From contig JAHEML010000088.1 of NCBI GenBank assembly GCA_024643705.1, positions 1 through 5,822 on the forward strand: a DNA stretch of 5,822 bases, given 5' to 3'. The notes under the pieces are model-generated. The model ran no database searches and was not told the origin of the DNA. It was given only the letters and a program-made list of their open reading frames with translations. This stretch comes from Caldilineaceae bacterium (lineage in GTDB: Bacteria; Chloroflexota; Anaerolineae; Caldilineales; Caldilineaceae). Both the position numbers and the translations under genes were made by a program. This document shows positions 1 through 5,358 of the stretch, in pieces; the first letter of the stretch is position 1; each line of letters begins with the position of its first letter.

Positions 1-141
1 ATTCAGCCCGCCTTTGCCCGCCAGCAGAAATTTGCGACCCACCGACGGCATCGCGTCGAAGAGATGGACGCGCAGGCCAGCCTGACTCGCCACTTCCGCG
101 GCCATCAGCCCCGCCGGCCCCCCGCCGATAACGGCAATCAC
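1..141 (-). CDS. N-terminal fragment of a HI0933/PP_4765-type FAD flavoprotein (cut by window edge)
   Basis: Only the first 47 residues are visible; the rest lies beyond position 1. The protein opens with a short beta strand and the dinucleotide-binding motif GGGPAGLMAAE (residues 6-16), followed by an acidic residue at the end of the second strand (FDA, 28-30) and then SVGRKFLLAGKGGLN (33-47). That last stretch is characteristic of the BaiN/HI0933 flavoproteins, particularly the PP_4765-like subgroup, whose enzymatic role is poorly defined. The start is inferred to be GTG at 141-139: the frame is closed by TAA at 159-157, there is no ATG in between, and family members begin only a few residues before the Rossmann strand. 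A weak AAGAG lies 9 nt upstream. It follows the aldolase gene by 106 nt, almost all of which is the palindromic repeat, so co-transcription is uncertain. Family assignment is fairly secure; substrate is unknown. Confidence 0.8.
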   Translation of the reverse strand, partial: MIAVIGGGPAGLMAAEVASQAGLRVHLFDAMPSVGRKFLLAGKGGLN

Positions 142-158
142 TGGCGACGCTCTTTTTT

Positions 159-238
159 AACGTAAAGGCGCAAAGGCGCAGAGACGCAAAGAAGAATCGT
201 CTTTTCTCTGCGCCTTTGCGTCTCTGCGTCTTTGCGTT
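159..238. repeat. Long imperfect palindrome built from degenerate 8-bp units (RCGCARAG)
   Basis: Two 34-nt arms (159-192 and 205-238) are imperfect inverted copies around a 12-nt centre, with 7 differences that are all transitions. A shifted pairing is better: 169-191 matches the reverse complement of 214-236 at 22 of 23 positions, including a perfect 15-mer, CGCAGAGACGCAAAG, at 177-191 and 214-228. Each arm is itself a tandem of 8-bp units alternating CGCAAAG and CGCAGAG cores, so several hairpin registers are possible. It fills the gap between the aldolase stop and the flavoprotein start. No T-run follows the hairpin on either strand, so it is not a standard intrinsic terminator. From memory, similar sequences are dispersed in Chloroflexota and some other genomes; that is not checked here. 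It could be a REP/MITE-like element or an mRNA-stabilising hairpin. Confidence 0.85.
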
Positions 239-247
239 GAAATTGGA

Positions 248-2431
248 TCATCTGAGGAACGCCTCGTGCAGGCCACCGTCTACGCTGAGAATCTGACCGC
301 TGGTTTTGCTCAGGGCGCTGCTGGTGAGCAGCCAGGCCGCCTCCGCCTGGTCTTCCGGGGTGATGGGCGCTTTGGTCAGGGTGCGCTGGGCGTAGAATTC
401 GGCCAGCCTGTCGCGCAGGGCGTCGGTCTCTTCGGCTTCGTCGTAGGCCAGGTTGTACTTGGCAAGGGAGCTGATCACTCTATCCCGCGGGAACATGGCG
501 CTGCCTTTGACCACGGTGGCCGGGGCCAGCCCGTTGACCCGCACCAGGGGCGACAGTTCCACGGCTAACTCCCGCACCAGATGGTTGGCCGCGGCTTTGC
601 TGGTGTCGTAGGCCAGGGAACCCTTTTTCGCCACTGCACCGTTGACGCTGGTTGTCAGCACCAGGGTTCCGGGCAGTCCCTGGGCTTCCCAGATGGTGCG
701 GGCTTCGTCGGCCACAATGTAGCCGCCCGTCACATTGACAGCGAAGGTCAGCCCCCATTTGTCGTCGGGGATGTGGCCCGTGGTGTCCGGCGGGAAGAAG
801 ATGCCCGCAGTGACGACCAGATTGTCGATGCCGCCGTAGGCTAGCACCACCTGTTCTAGCATGGCGCGCACGCTGGCCCGGTCAGTGATGTTGACACTCA
901 GGCCGATGGCGGGACCGCAGGCGGCGATGCCTGTGCCAGCCACGCCGATGCCCACGCCGTAGAGGGTGGTCAGCTCATCCGCGGTGGCCTGGGCCGCGTC
1001 CGCGCTCAGGTCGGCGGCGACGATATGTGCGCCCTCTCTCGCCAAGCGGTGGGCAACCTCTTTGCCGATGCCGCTGCCCGCGCCCACCACAACGGCCACA
1101 TTGCGGGCCAGCTCCTGCTCCGGCGGCATCCGGCGCAACTTGGCCTCTTCCAACAACCAGTATTCAATGTCGAAGGCTTCTTGCGCGGGTAGGGCTGTGT
1201 ACTCGTCCATGGCCTCCGCTCCCCGCATCACCTCCACCGCGCAGTTGTAGAATTCGGCGGTCACACGGCTCTCGCTCTTGTTTTTGCCCCAGGCCACCAT
1301 CCCCACGCCGGGGATGAGGATGACCGTGGGGTTGGGGTCGCGCATAGCCGGGGAATTGGGGTGTTTGCAGGTGGCGTAGTAGGCGGCGTAGTCCAGCCGG
1401 TATTGGGCCAGTCCGCTCTCCATTTTTGCCAGAAGCGCGGACAGTTCCTCGCTCTGGGGGTTCCAGTCCACATACAACGGCTTGATTTTGGTGCGCAGAA
1501 AGTGATCCGGGCAAGAGGTGCCCAGTTCGGCCAGGCGGGGCGCGTCGTGGCTATTGACAAATTCGAGGATGGTGGGGTCGCTCTGCACGGTGGCGATGAA
1601 GCGATTCTGCTGGCTGACCAGTCCCCGTAGTCGGGGCAGGAGTTTCACCAACAGGGCGTCCCGGTCAGCGTCAGACAGGGGCGCGTACTTTTGCCCGCCG
1701 AAGGTACGGTCACCTTTGTCCCGGCTGGCAATGTATTGGGCCGCTTTTTCGATGATTGCCAACGAAAGTTCGTAGCATTCTTTGTCGTCCTCGGCCCAGT
1801 TGATCAGCCCGTGGCCGCCCATGACCAGCCCCCGGTAGTTGGGATTCTGGCGGGCCAGATCGCCCATTTTTAGCCCCAGGTCGTAGCCGGGACGCTGCCA
1901 GCCCACCCAGCCGATTTCGTCGCCGAAAATTTCCGCGGTGAGCGACTCGGAATTCTTGGCCGCGGCGATGGCGATGACCGCGTTGGGGTGGGTGTGATCC
2001 ACGTGCGCGGCGGGGATGAAGGAGTGCAGGGGCGTGTCGATGGAGGTGGCACGGGGGTTCAGATTGTAGACGCAGTGGGTGTAGAGTGCGACCATCTGGT
2101 CTTCGATGGCGGTCTTGACCCCCTGTTCGTCAGCCTGATCGTAGATTGCCTGCAAACTGCGCAATTTGTCCATGTAGAGGCTGGCGAAGTTGGCCCGCTT
2201 GGAGGTACGCAGGTCGCCGCCGGAACCTTTGACCCACATGACTTCCACCGGCTCACTGGTCAGGGGGTCTGCCATTGCCACTTTGGAGGAGGTGTTGCCG
2301 CCTCCGGTGTTGGTGATGCGCTGGTCGGCACCCAGGATGTTGGAACGGTAGACGAGGCGATCCACCGGGTCGAGTTTGTCCGCGGTGGCGTCGTCCCACA
2401 GGTAGTTGACGTGCTGGAAGTTGGATGGCAT
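248..2431 (-). CDS. rhaE: Bifunctional rhamnulose-1-phosphate aldolase / short-chain dehydrogenase (RhaE-like fusion)
   Basis: A 727-residue fusion. By family knowledge it is a cytoplasmic enzyme that cleaves L-rhamnulose-1-phosphate to DHAP and L-lactaldehyde and then oxidises the aldehyde to L-lactate with NAD. The N-terminal class II aldolase/adducin part (about 10-430) has a phosphate-binding loop TGGGNTSSK (42-50) and likely metal ligands HTH (146, 148) and GGHGL (H207). The C-terminal SDR domain (about 443-727) has VGAGSGIG (449-456) for the cofactor, D474 after the second strand (suggesting NAD), N566, S595, Y608 and K612 as the full catalytic tetrad, and ILSVDGG near the end. All key residues are present, so both halves look active. 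The glycine-rich stretch at 491-510 fits my memory of the family. Length is slightly above the 680-700 usual for Bacillus-type fusions. The ATG start has only a weak purine-rich site upstream, but residues 10-12 (YLW) match the expected N-terminus. Rhamnose isomerase and kinase genes are not in the window, so sugar specificity is inferred. Confidence 0.9.
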   Translation of the reverse strand: MPSNFQHVNYLWDDATADKLDPVDRLVYRSNILGADQRITNTGGGNTSSKVAMADPLTSEPVEVMWVKGSGGDLRTSKRANFASLYMDKLRSLQAIYDQADEQGVKTAIEDQMVALYTHCVYNLNPRATSIDTPLHSFIPAAHVDHTHPNAVIAIAAAKNSESLTAEIFGDEIGWVGWQRPGYDLGLKMGDLARQNPNYRGLVMGGHGLINWAEDDKECYELSLAIIEKAAQYIASRDKGDRTFGGQKYAPLSDADRDALLVKLLPRLRGLVSQQNRFIATVQSDPTILEFVNSHDAPRLAELGTSCPDHFLRTKIKPLYVDWNPQSEELSALLAKMESGLAQYRLDYAAYYATCKHPNSPAMRDPNPTVILIPGVGMVAWGKNKSESRVTAEFYNCAVEVMRGAEAMDEYTALPAQEAFDIEYWLLEEAKLRRMPPEQELARNVAVVVGAGSGIGKEVAHRLAREGAHIVAADLSADAAQATADELTTLYGVGIGVAGTGIAACGPAIGLSVNITDRASVRAMLEQVVLAYGGIDNLVVTAGIFFPPDTTGHIPDDKWGLTFAVNVTGGYIVADEARTIWEAQGLPGTLVLTTSVNGAVAKKGSLAYDTSKAAANHLVRELAVELSPLVRVNGLAPATVVKGSAMFPRDRVISSLAKYNLAYDEAEETDALRDRLAEFYAQRTLTKAPITPEDQAEAAWLLTSSALSKTSGQILSVDGGLHEAFLR

Positions 2432-2476
2432 TTGCTTGCTCGCTTTCGGGCGGGGGTGGATAGCTATACGCGAATG

Positions 2477-2485
2477 AGTGTAGCA
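2477..2485 (-). promoter_or_regulatory. Possible extended -10 promoter for the aldolase/dehydrogenase gene
   Basis: On the minus strand TGCTACACT fits the extended -10 pattern TGnTATAAT with four of six core matches. It lies between the upstream terminator and the ATG at 2431, about 45 nt before the start, where a promoter is required if the terminator works. I see no convincing -35 at 16-18 nt. An ATAGCTAT palindrome at 2460-2467 sits near the expected transcription start. This is a weak call. Confidence 0.3.
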
Positions 2486-2510
2486 GAAACCAGGGGCTTG
2501 TGCGAGTTTG

Positions 2511-2546
2511 GATGAGAAAAGATAGGGCGAGCAGTGCTGCTCGCCC
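2511..2546 (-). terminator. Intrinsic terminator after the FAD oxidoreductase gene
   Basis: GGGCGAGCAG and CTGCTCGCCC form a perfect 22-nt inverted repeat at 2525-2546 (a stem of 8-9 bp allowing for loop closure). On the minus strand it is followed directly by TATCTTTTCTCATC, a T-rich tail. It begins 40 nt beyond the stop codon of the gene ending at 2587 and lies on the correct side for minus-strand transcription. This separates the oxidoreductase from the downstream aldolase gene into different transcription units, at least partly. Confidence 0.85.
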
Positions 2547-2586
2547 CGGTTGTGTGTTCAGTTTGCTATGGTTTGGCCTGGGTTGA

Positions 2587-3966
2587 TTAAGCTGGCGCGG
2601 GGATGCGGGCACCTGTCCGGGCAGGTCGATTCGCCTTCCATACCCGCCACATTAGCCTCGGTGTCATGAGACTGGTGGGCGGTTCGAGCAGGTTCATCAC
2701 TTTCAAAAATGCTTCACCCACTACTGTGTCGGTCTGGGTAGCCCGATGGACAGCAGCTATATAGCGGTTGATCAGATCTACACCTGCCGGCTTGGGGCCG
2801 GTGGTCTGGGGGAAGCGAAAGTCTTCGCCTACGCTTAACTGCCAGGGAATATCCACCACTTTGGCGGCAGCTACAAAGAATGTATGGGCTAGTCGTTCCG
2901 GCGCAGTCGAGTCGTCCGACAGAATCTTGTCCAACTCTGCTGCCTGTAAAATGGCCGAACTCATCCCTTGGCCGTAGGTGGGGTTGAAACTGCTGATGGC
3001 ATCCCCCAACACCAGGTAGCCCAATGGAAAGCGCGCCAGTTTTTCGTAGTGGCGTCGCAGGTTGGCCGGGAATTTGTGGGAGACAATCTCTGAAATTGGC
3101 TCGGAATAACTGACAATACGGTAGATGTCTGTGTTGGGGAGGGAGCGTACAAAAGCGTTAAAACTTTCTTCATCCGTCGGCGCGTGGTCGCCTGCCCAGC
3201 CACCTGTAGAAAGAATCCAGCGATCGCCTTCGATGGGGAAGATGGCACCAAATCGGCTTTCCTTGGGCGCTTCGGGCGTTGAGAGCAGCCAGCTTCGCCC
3301 CAGTGGGTCGTTGGGGTCGCGCCGGTATAGGCGCGTAGCATAGCCCACATTCACTTTGACTTCGCTCTCTTGGGGGGCGGTGTAGCCCAGCTCGGTCAGC
3401 CATTGAGGTGTGCGAGATCCCCGCCCCGTGGCATCCACAACCAAGTCGGCGGTGATTGTCTCGTTCGTCGTCGATGCACCCCGACGCTCGACCTCTACGC
3501 CGATTACTTTAGTGCGCTCGGGATTTGGCACAAGCCCCTTGACGGCGGTATTGTCGCGTAGGGTGATGTTGGTACGGGCAAGGGTGCGTTCGCGCACCAG
3601 AGACTCCAACAGTGGTCGGCTCATCAGGGCGGCTCTTAATCCCATATGGAAGGGCTTACGGAAACCGCCGTAGGTGTGCCAGTGCATCGTTTCTGCAAAA
3701 TCCTGCACAATGGCTCCATTGGCTTCCAGGGCTTGTGGCAGGTCGGGGAAGTAGTGGGTCAGTGTGTTCAGTCCGCTTGCTAAAAGACCGTGGAGATGGC
3801 GGGTTTGGGGTTGGCCTTTGCGGGACTCGGGTGCGCTGGTGACTGGATCCCGCTCTATTATCGTCACCTGCGCGAAGTGTTCGCTAAGAATACGGGCGGC
3901 GAGCAGTCCGCCCATGCTGGCCCCAAGAACTAGGGCATGATTGGAAGATGAATTCTGTGTTTTCAT
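2587..3966 (-). CDS. FAD-dependent oxidoreductase, monooxygenase/hydroxylase-like, substrate unknown
   Basis: A 459-residue flavoprotein with the layout of the aromatic-hydroxylase/geranylgeranyl-reductase superfamily. The N-terminal Rossmann motif is GASMGG (15-20), with ERD (38-40) ending the second strand. A conserved QTRHLHGLLASG follows (54-65), then DATGRGSRTP (178-187), and the FAD ribityl/pyrophosphate region is GDAISSFNPTYGQGM (321-335). No transmembrane segment or signal peptide is evident. The open frame extends 18 codons upstream to 4020, but the start at 3966 is chosen because AGGAGGG lies 5 nt before it and the Rossmann strand begins 10 residues later; the extra N-terminus is unlike the family. 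It is flanked by its own promoter (4085-4112) and terminator (2511-2546), so it looks monocistronic. Similar proteins are common in actinobacteria and are often annotated vaguely; I cannot name a substrate, and whether it hydroxylates, reduces or desaturates is open. Confidence 0.85.
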   Translation of the reverse strand: MKTQNSSSNHALVLGASMGGLLAARILSEHFAQVTIIERDPVTSAPESRKGQPQTRHLHGLLASGLNTLTHYFPDLPQALEANGAIVQDFAETMHWHTYGGFRKPFHMGLRAALMSRPLLESLVRERTLARTNITLRDNTAVKGLVPNPERTKVIGVEVERRGASTTNETITADLVVDATGRGSRTPQWLTELGYTAPQESEVKVNVGYATRLYRRDPNDPLGRSWLLSTPEAPKESRFGAIFPIEGDRWILSTGGWAGDHAPTDEESFNAFVRSLPNTDIYRIVSYSEPISEIVSHKFPANLRRHYEKLARFPLGYLVLGDAISSFNPTYGQGMSSAILQAAELDKILSDDSTAPERLAHTFFVAAAKVVDIPWQLSVGEDFRFPQTTGPKPAGVDLINRYIAAVHRATQTDTVVGEAFLKVMNLLEPPTSLMTPRLMWRVWKANRPARTGARIPAPA

Positions 3967-3971
3967 TACAA

Positions 3972-3978
3972 CCCTCCT
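3972..3978 (-). promoter_or_regulatory. Strong Shine-Dalgarno that sets the FAD oxidoreductase start
   Basis: AGGAGGG on the minus strand lies 5 nt before the ATG at 3966-3964. It decides in favour of this start over the in-frame ATG at 4020. Short arms CAACC (plus strand 3969-3973) and GGTTG (3982-3986) flank the core with an 8-nt loop, so the site could sit in a small hairpin; with only 5 bp this may be chance. Confidence 0.85.
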
Positions 3979-4037
3979 ATAGGTTGCAAATAAACTTCTA
4001 CCGGTTGTGGCTGACCCCAAAGTTAAAGCTGTCAGAC

Positions 4038-4067
4038 GTTCATTTTTCAGAGCAAATACTGTTCATT
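4038..4067 (-). repeat. Direct repeat AATGAAC x2 in the oxidoreductase leader
   Basis: On the minus strand AATGAAC occurs at 4067-4061 and again at 4044-4038, a period of 23 nt (about two helical turns), within the leader downstream of the promoter. Nearby, CTGAC (plus strand 4011-4015) and GTCAG (4031-4035) form a 5-bp inverted pair. These could be regulator half-sites, but seven-base repeats in AT-rich DNA can arise by chance. Confidence 0.3.
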
Positions 4068-4084
4068 CTCTGCATGCTCAGCAA

Positions 4085-4112
4085 CATATAGCAGAATACA
4101 AGCAGAAGTCAA
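4085..4112 (-). promoter_or_regulatory. Sigma-70-type promoter for the FAD oxidoreductase gene
   Basis: On the minus strand TTGACT (4112-4107, five of six matches to the -35 consensus) is followed after 16 nt by TATATG (4090-4085), which is preceded by TGC and so forms an extended -10. This is the best promoter match in the window. Transcription would start near 4078 and give a leader of about 110 nt before the ATG at 3966. The -35 lies only 26 nt after the stop codon of the upstream dehydrogenase gene. The surrounding 4021-4140 is about 41% GC by hand count, well below the genes beside it. I see no terminator between the upstream gene and this promoter, so read-through is possible. Confidence 0.65.
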
Positions 4113-4138
4113 CTACTACCTAAATCCACAGTTGCCGT

Positions 4139-5149
4139 TCAATCCCAGGGCAAGGCCACTCCCAGACGCTCGTTGAGGGCGCGGGCCGCTTGTTGCTCCA
4201 TCTCCCCGTAGCGGATCCCCTTTTGTCGATGCAAGGCCAACCGTTCTTCTTCGATGGCCCCAGGCAGCAGAGAGCGATCTGTCCCCGGCATGGGGGTGTA
4301 TGTTTCGCCGATGTCCCTGGTCATGCGGTCGGTCTCCGCCCGGAAGATGGCCTCTGGCACTACCGCGTCGATGTGAATCGCCAGCACCATACCCCCATTG
4401 CGGGCCGTGGGCCAACGGGTGCGAATCTCGTCGGACAGGGTGAAGCCGGTCAGCCCGCCCCCCATCAGGCTGGCAACCGCGCCGTAGCCGATGCTCTTGA
4501 AAAAGGCGGCTGGAATCTTCGAAAAGAGCGCTTCGTACTCTGGCCCCCGCTGATCGTCGGCCAAAATACAGGTGGCTGCGTCCAACACCACCGGCGGGCC
4601 ATCGCCGCCAGGCACGGCAAAGCAGATGGGCGGATTGCCAAAATAGCCCAGATGGGCCGCGGGATTGGGGCCGCCCCCGTCGTTGCCGTAGCGCCCCTGA
4701 TCCCGGTATCCCTGCACCGAAAAGCCGATGCAGCCATCCTCCATGCACATACGCGCATAGTGCCCCCCAGAGCCGTAATGGCCGCAGTAGCGCACCAGCC
4801 CCATGCCGATCCCCACCTCTTTAGCCTTGGCAATGGCCCCCTGGGTGGCCCGCAACATGGGCAGATAGCCCAGCCCCCCATCCCCATCGTAGACCACCGC
4901 TGTCGGTGTTTCGTGAACTTTGCGCACATCGGGCCGGGGATTGAGCTTGCCCTCGGTCAGCGAACGGCAATAGCCGTTGGCGGCGCGGGTTCCGTGGCTG
5001 CGCACCCCGCGCAGGTCAGAATTGACGAGAAAACGGCTGATGATGGCGGCGTGATCGTGCTCTACGCCGACTTTTTCAAAGCAGGCTGTTGCAAATGCCA
5101 GCAGTCGCTCTTCCGAAACGTTGACAAACTCTTCCGGCGGTGTGTTCAT
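4139..5149 (-). CDS. Ldh_2-family (malate/L-lactate dehydrogenase type) NAD(P)-dependent oxidoreductase
   Basis: A complete 336-residue protein of the Ldh_2 family (Pfam PF02615), a group with a fold unlike classical LDH/MDH that includes YlbC/AllD/DlgD/ComC-type enzymes acting on 2-hydroxy or 2-keto acids with NAD(P), in the cytoplasm. Visible marks are the N-terminal helical region with DLRGVRSHG (45-53), where H52 is the family's likely catalytic residue; RYCGHYGSGGHYA (120-132) corresponding to the usual NHFG motif; GNPPICFAVP (171-180) near the usual TNP-I site; VVLDAAT (187-193); and LLPGAIEEER (294-303) before the C-terminal helix. Length is typical. The ATG is supported by AAGGA 8 nt upstream. 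It follows a second Ldh_2 gene by 209 nt. Several normally well-conserved stretches deviate (a GNPP in place of GTNP, KSIGYGAVASLMGGG in place of KGYGLALMVE), suggesting a different substrate from its neighbour. Exact substrate cannot be told. Confidence 0.88.
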   Translation of the reverse strand: MNTPPEEFVNVSEERLLAFATACFEKVGVEHDHAAIISRFLVNSDLRGVRSHGTRAANGYCRSLTEGKLNPRPDVRKVHETPTAVVYDGDGGLGYLPMLRATQGAIAKAKEVGIGMGLVRYCGHYGSGGHYARMCMEDGCIGFSVQGYRDQGRYGNDGGGPNPAAHLGYFGNPPICFAVPGGDGPPVVLDAATCILADDQRGPEYEALFSKIPAAFFKSIGYGAVASLMGGGLTGFTLSDEIRTRWPTARNGGMVLAIHIDAVVPEAIFRAETDRMTRDIGETYTPMPGTDRSLLPGAIEEERLALHRQKGIRYGEMEQQAARALNERLGVALPWD

Positions 5150-5157
5150 TGGGCTTG

Positions 5158-5162
5158 TCCTT
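5158..5162 (-). promoter_or_regulatory. Shine-Dalgarno of the complete Ldh_2 gene
   Basis: AAGGA on the minus strand lies 8 nt before the ATG at 5149-5147, a normal spacing. It supports this start, which also gives the N-terminal length expected for the family. Confidence 0.75.
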
Positions 5163-5168
5163 AATGAG

Positions 5169-5195
5169 TTGCTTGAAGGTCATGATTTGCTTGAA
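5169..5195 (-). repeat. Direct repeat TTCAAGCAA x2 upstream of the Ldh_2 gene
   Basis: On the minus strand TTCAAGCAA occurs at 5195-5187 and 5177-5169, exact copies with a period of 18 nt, lying just upstream of the ribosome binding site. Tandem half-sites like this are typical of some activator or repressor sites, but a role is only inferred. The copies also fall inside a spurious short frame (5294-5076), which I do not regard as a gene. Confidence 0.5.
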
Positions 5196-5217
5196 AGTAG
5201 CTTGGTACCGCGATCTG

Positions 5218-5247
5218 ATAACTTGCACTGGGCAAATCCAGTGTAAA
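5218..5247 (-). promoter_or_regulatory. Inverted repeat over a weak candidate promoter (possible operator)
   Basis: TTGCACTGG (5223-5231) and CCAGTGTAA (5238-5246) are inverted copies with one mismatch (5225/5244) around a 6-nt centre. On the minus strand TTTACA (5247-5242, five of six to -35) and AGTTAT (5223-5218, three of six to -10) flank the repeat with an 18-nt spacer, so the palindrome would cover the space between the promoter boxes, as a repressor operator would. The -10 is poor, so the promoter part is tentative; the inverted repeat itself is plain. The remaining 209-base gap (5150-5358) holds no gene that I can support and no clear terminator for the gene ending at 5359. Confidence 0.4.
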
Positions 5248-5358
5248 CACCCTGACAGATGCTTTGATGGTGCATGATTCGTAAACCAGTCCACGCACTA
5301 CGCATTACGTTAACCGGAAAACCAATGGTGGATTTACGTCTCTATCTGCCCTCATACA

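Noticed and set aside
159..238. CRISPR array or intrinsic terminator reading of the palindromic repeat
   Set aside because: The units are 8 bp with no unique spacers, and no T-run follows the hairpin on either strand.
490..758. Frameshift or second gene suggested by overlapping minus-strand frames within the dehydrogenase domain
   Set aside because: The main frame is continuous with all SDR catalytic residues in place; the alternative frames are shadows of it.
1988..2515. A 175-codon open frame on the plus strand opposite the start of the aldolase gene
   Set aside because: It lies opposite conserved aldolase coding sequence, has no recognisable motif, and its end runs through the upstream control region and into the terminator tail.
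4190..5164. A 324-codon open frame on the plus strand opposite the complete Ldh_2 gene
   Set aside because: It mirrors a well-supported gene in GC-rich DNA, shows no recognisable domain, and its composition (rich in H, G, A, P, Q) is typical of an antisense shadow.
5076..5294. A 72-codon minus-strand frame spanning the gap and the Ldh_2 start, considered as a leader peptide
   Set aside because: It overlaps the Ldh_2 start out of frame for over 70 bases, has no evident ribosome binding site, and its sequence has no recognisable feature.
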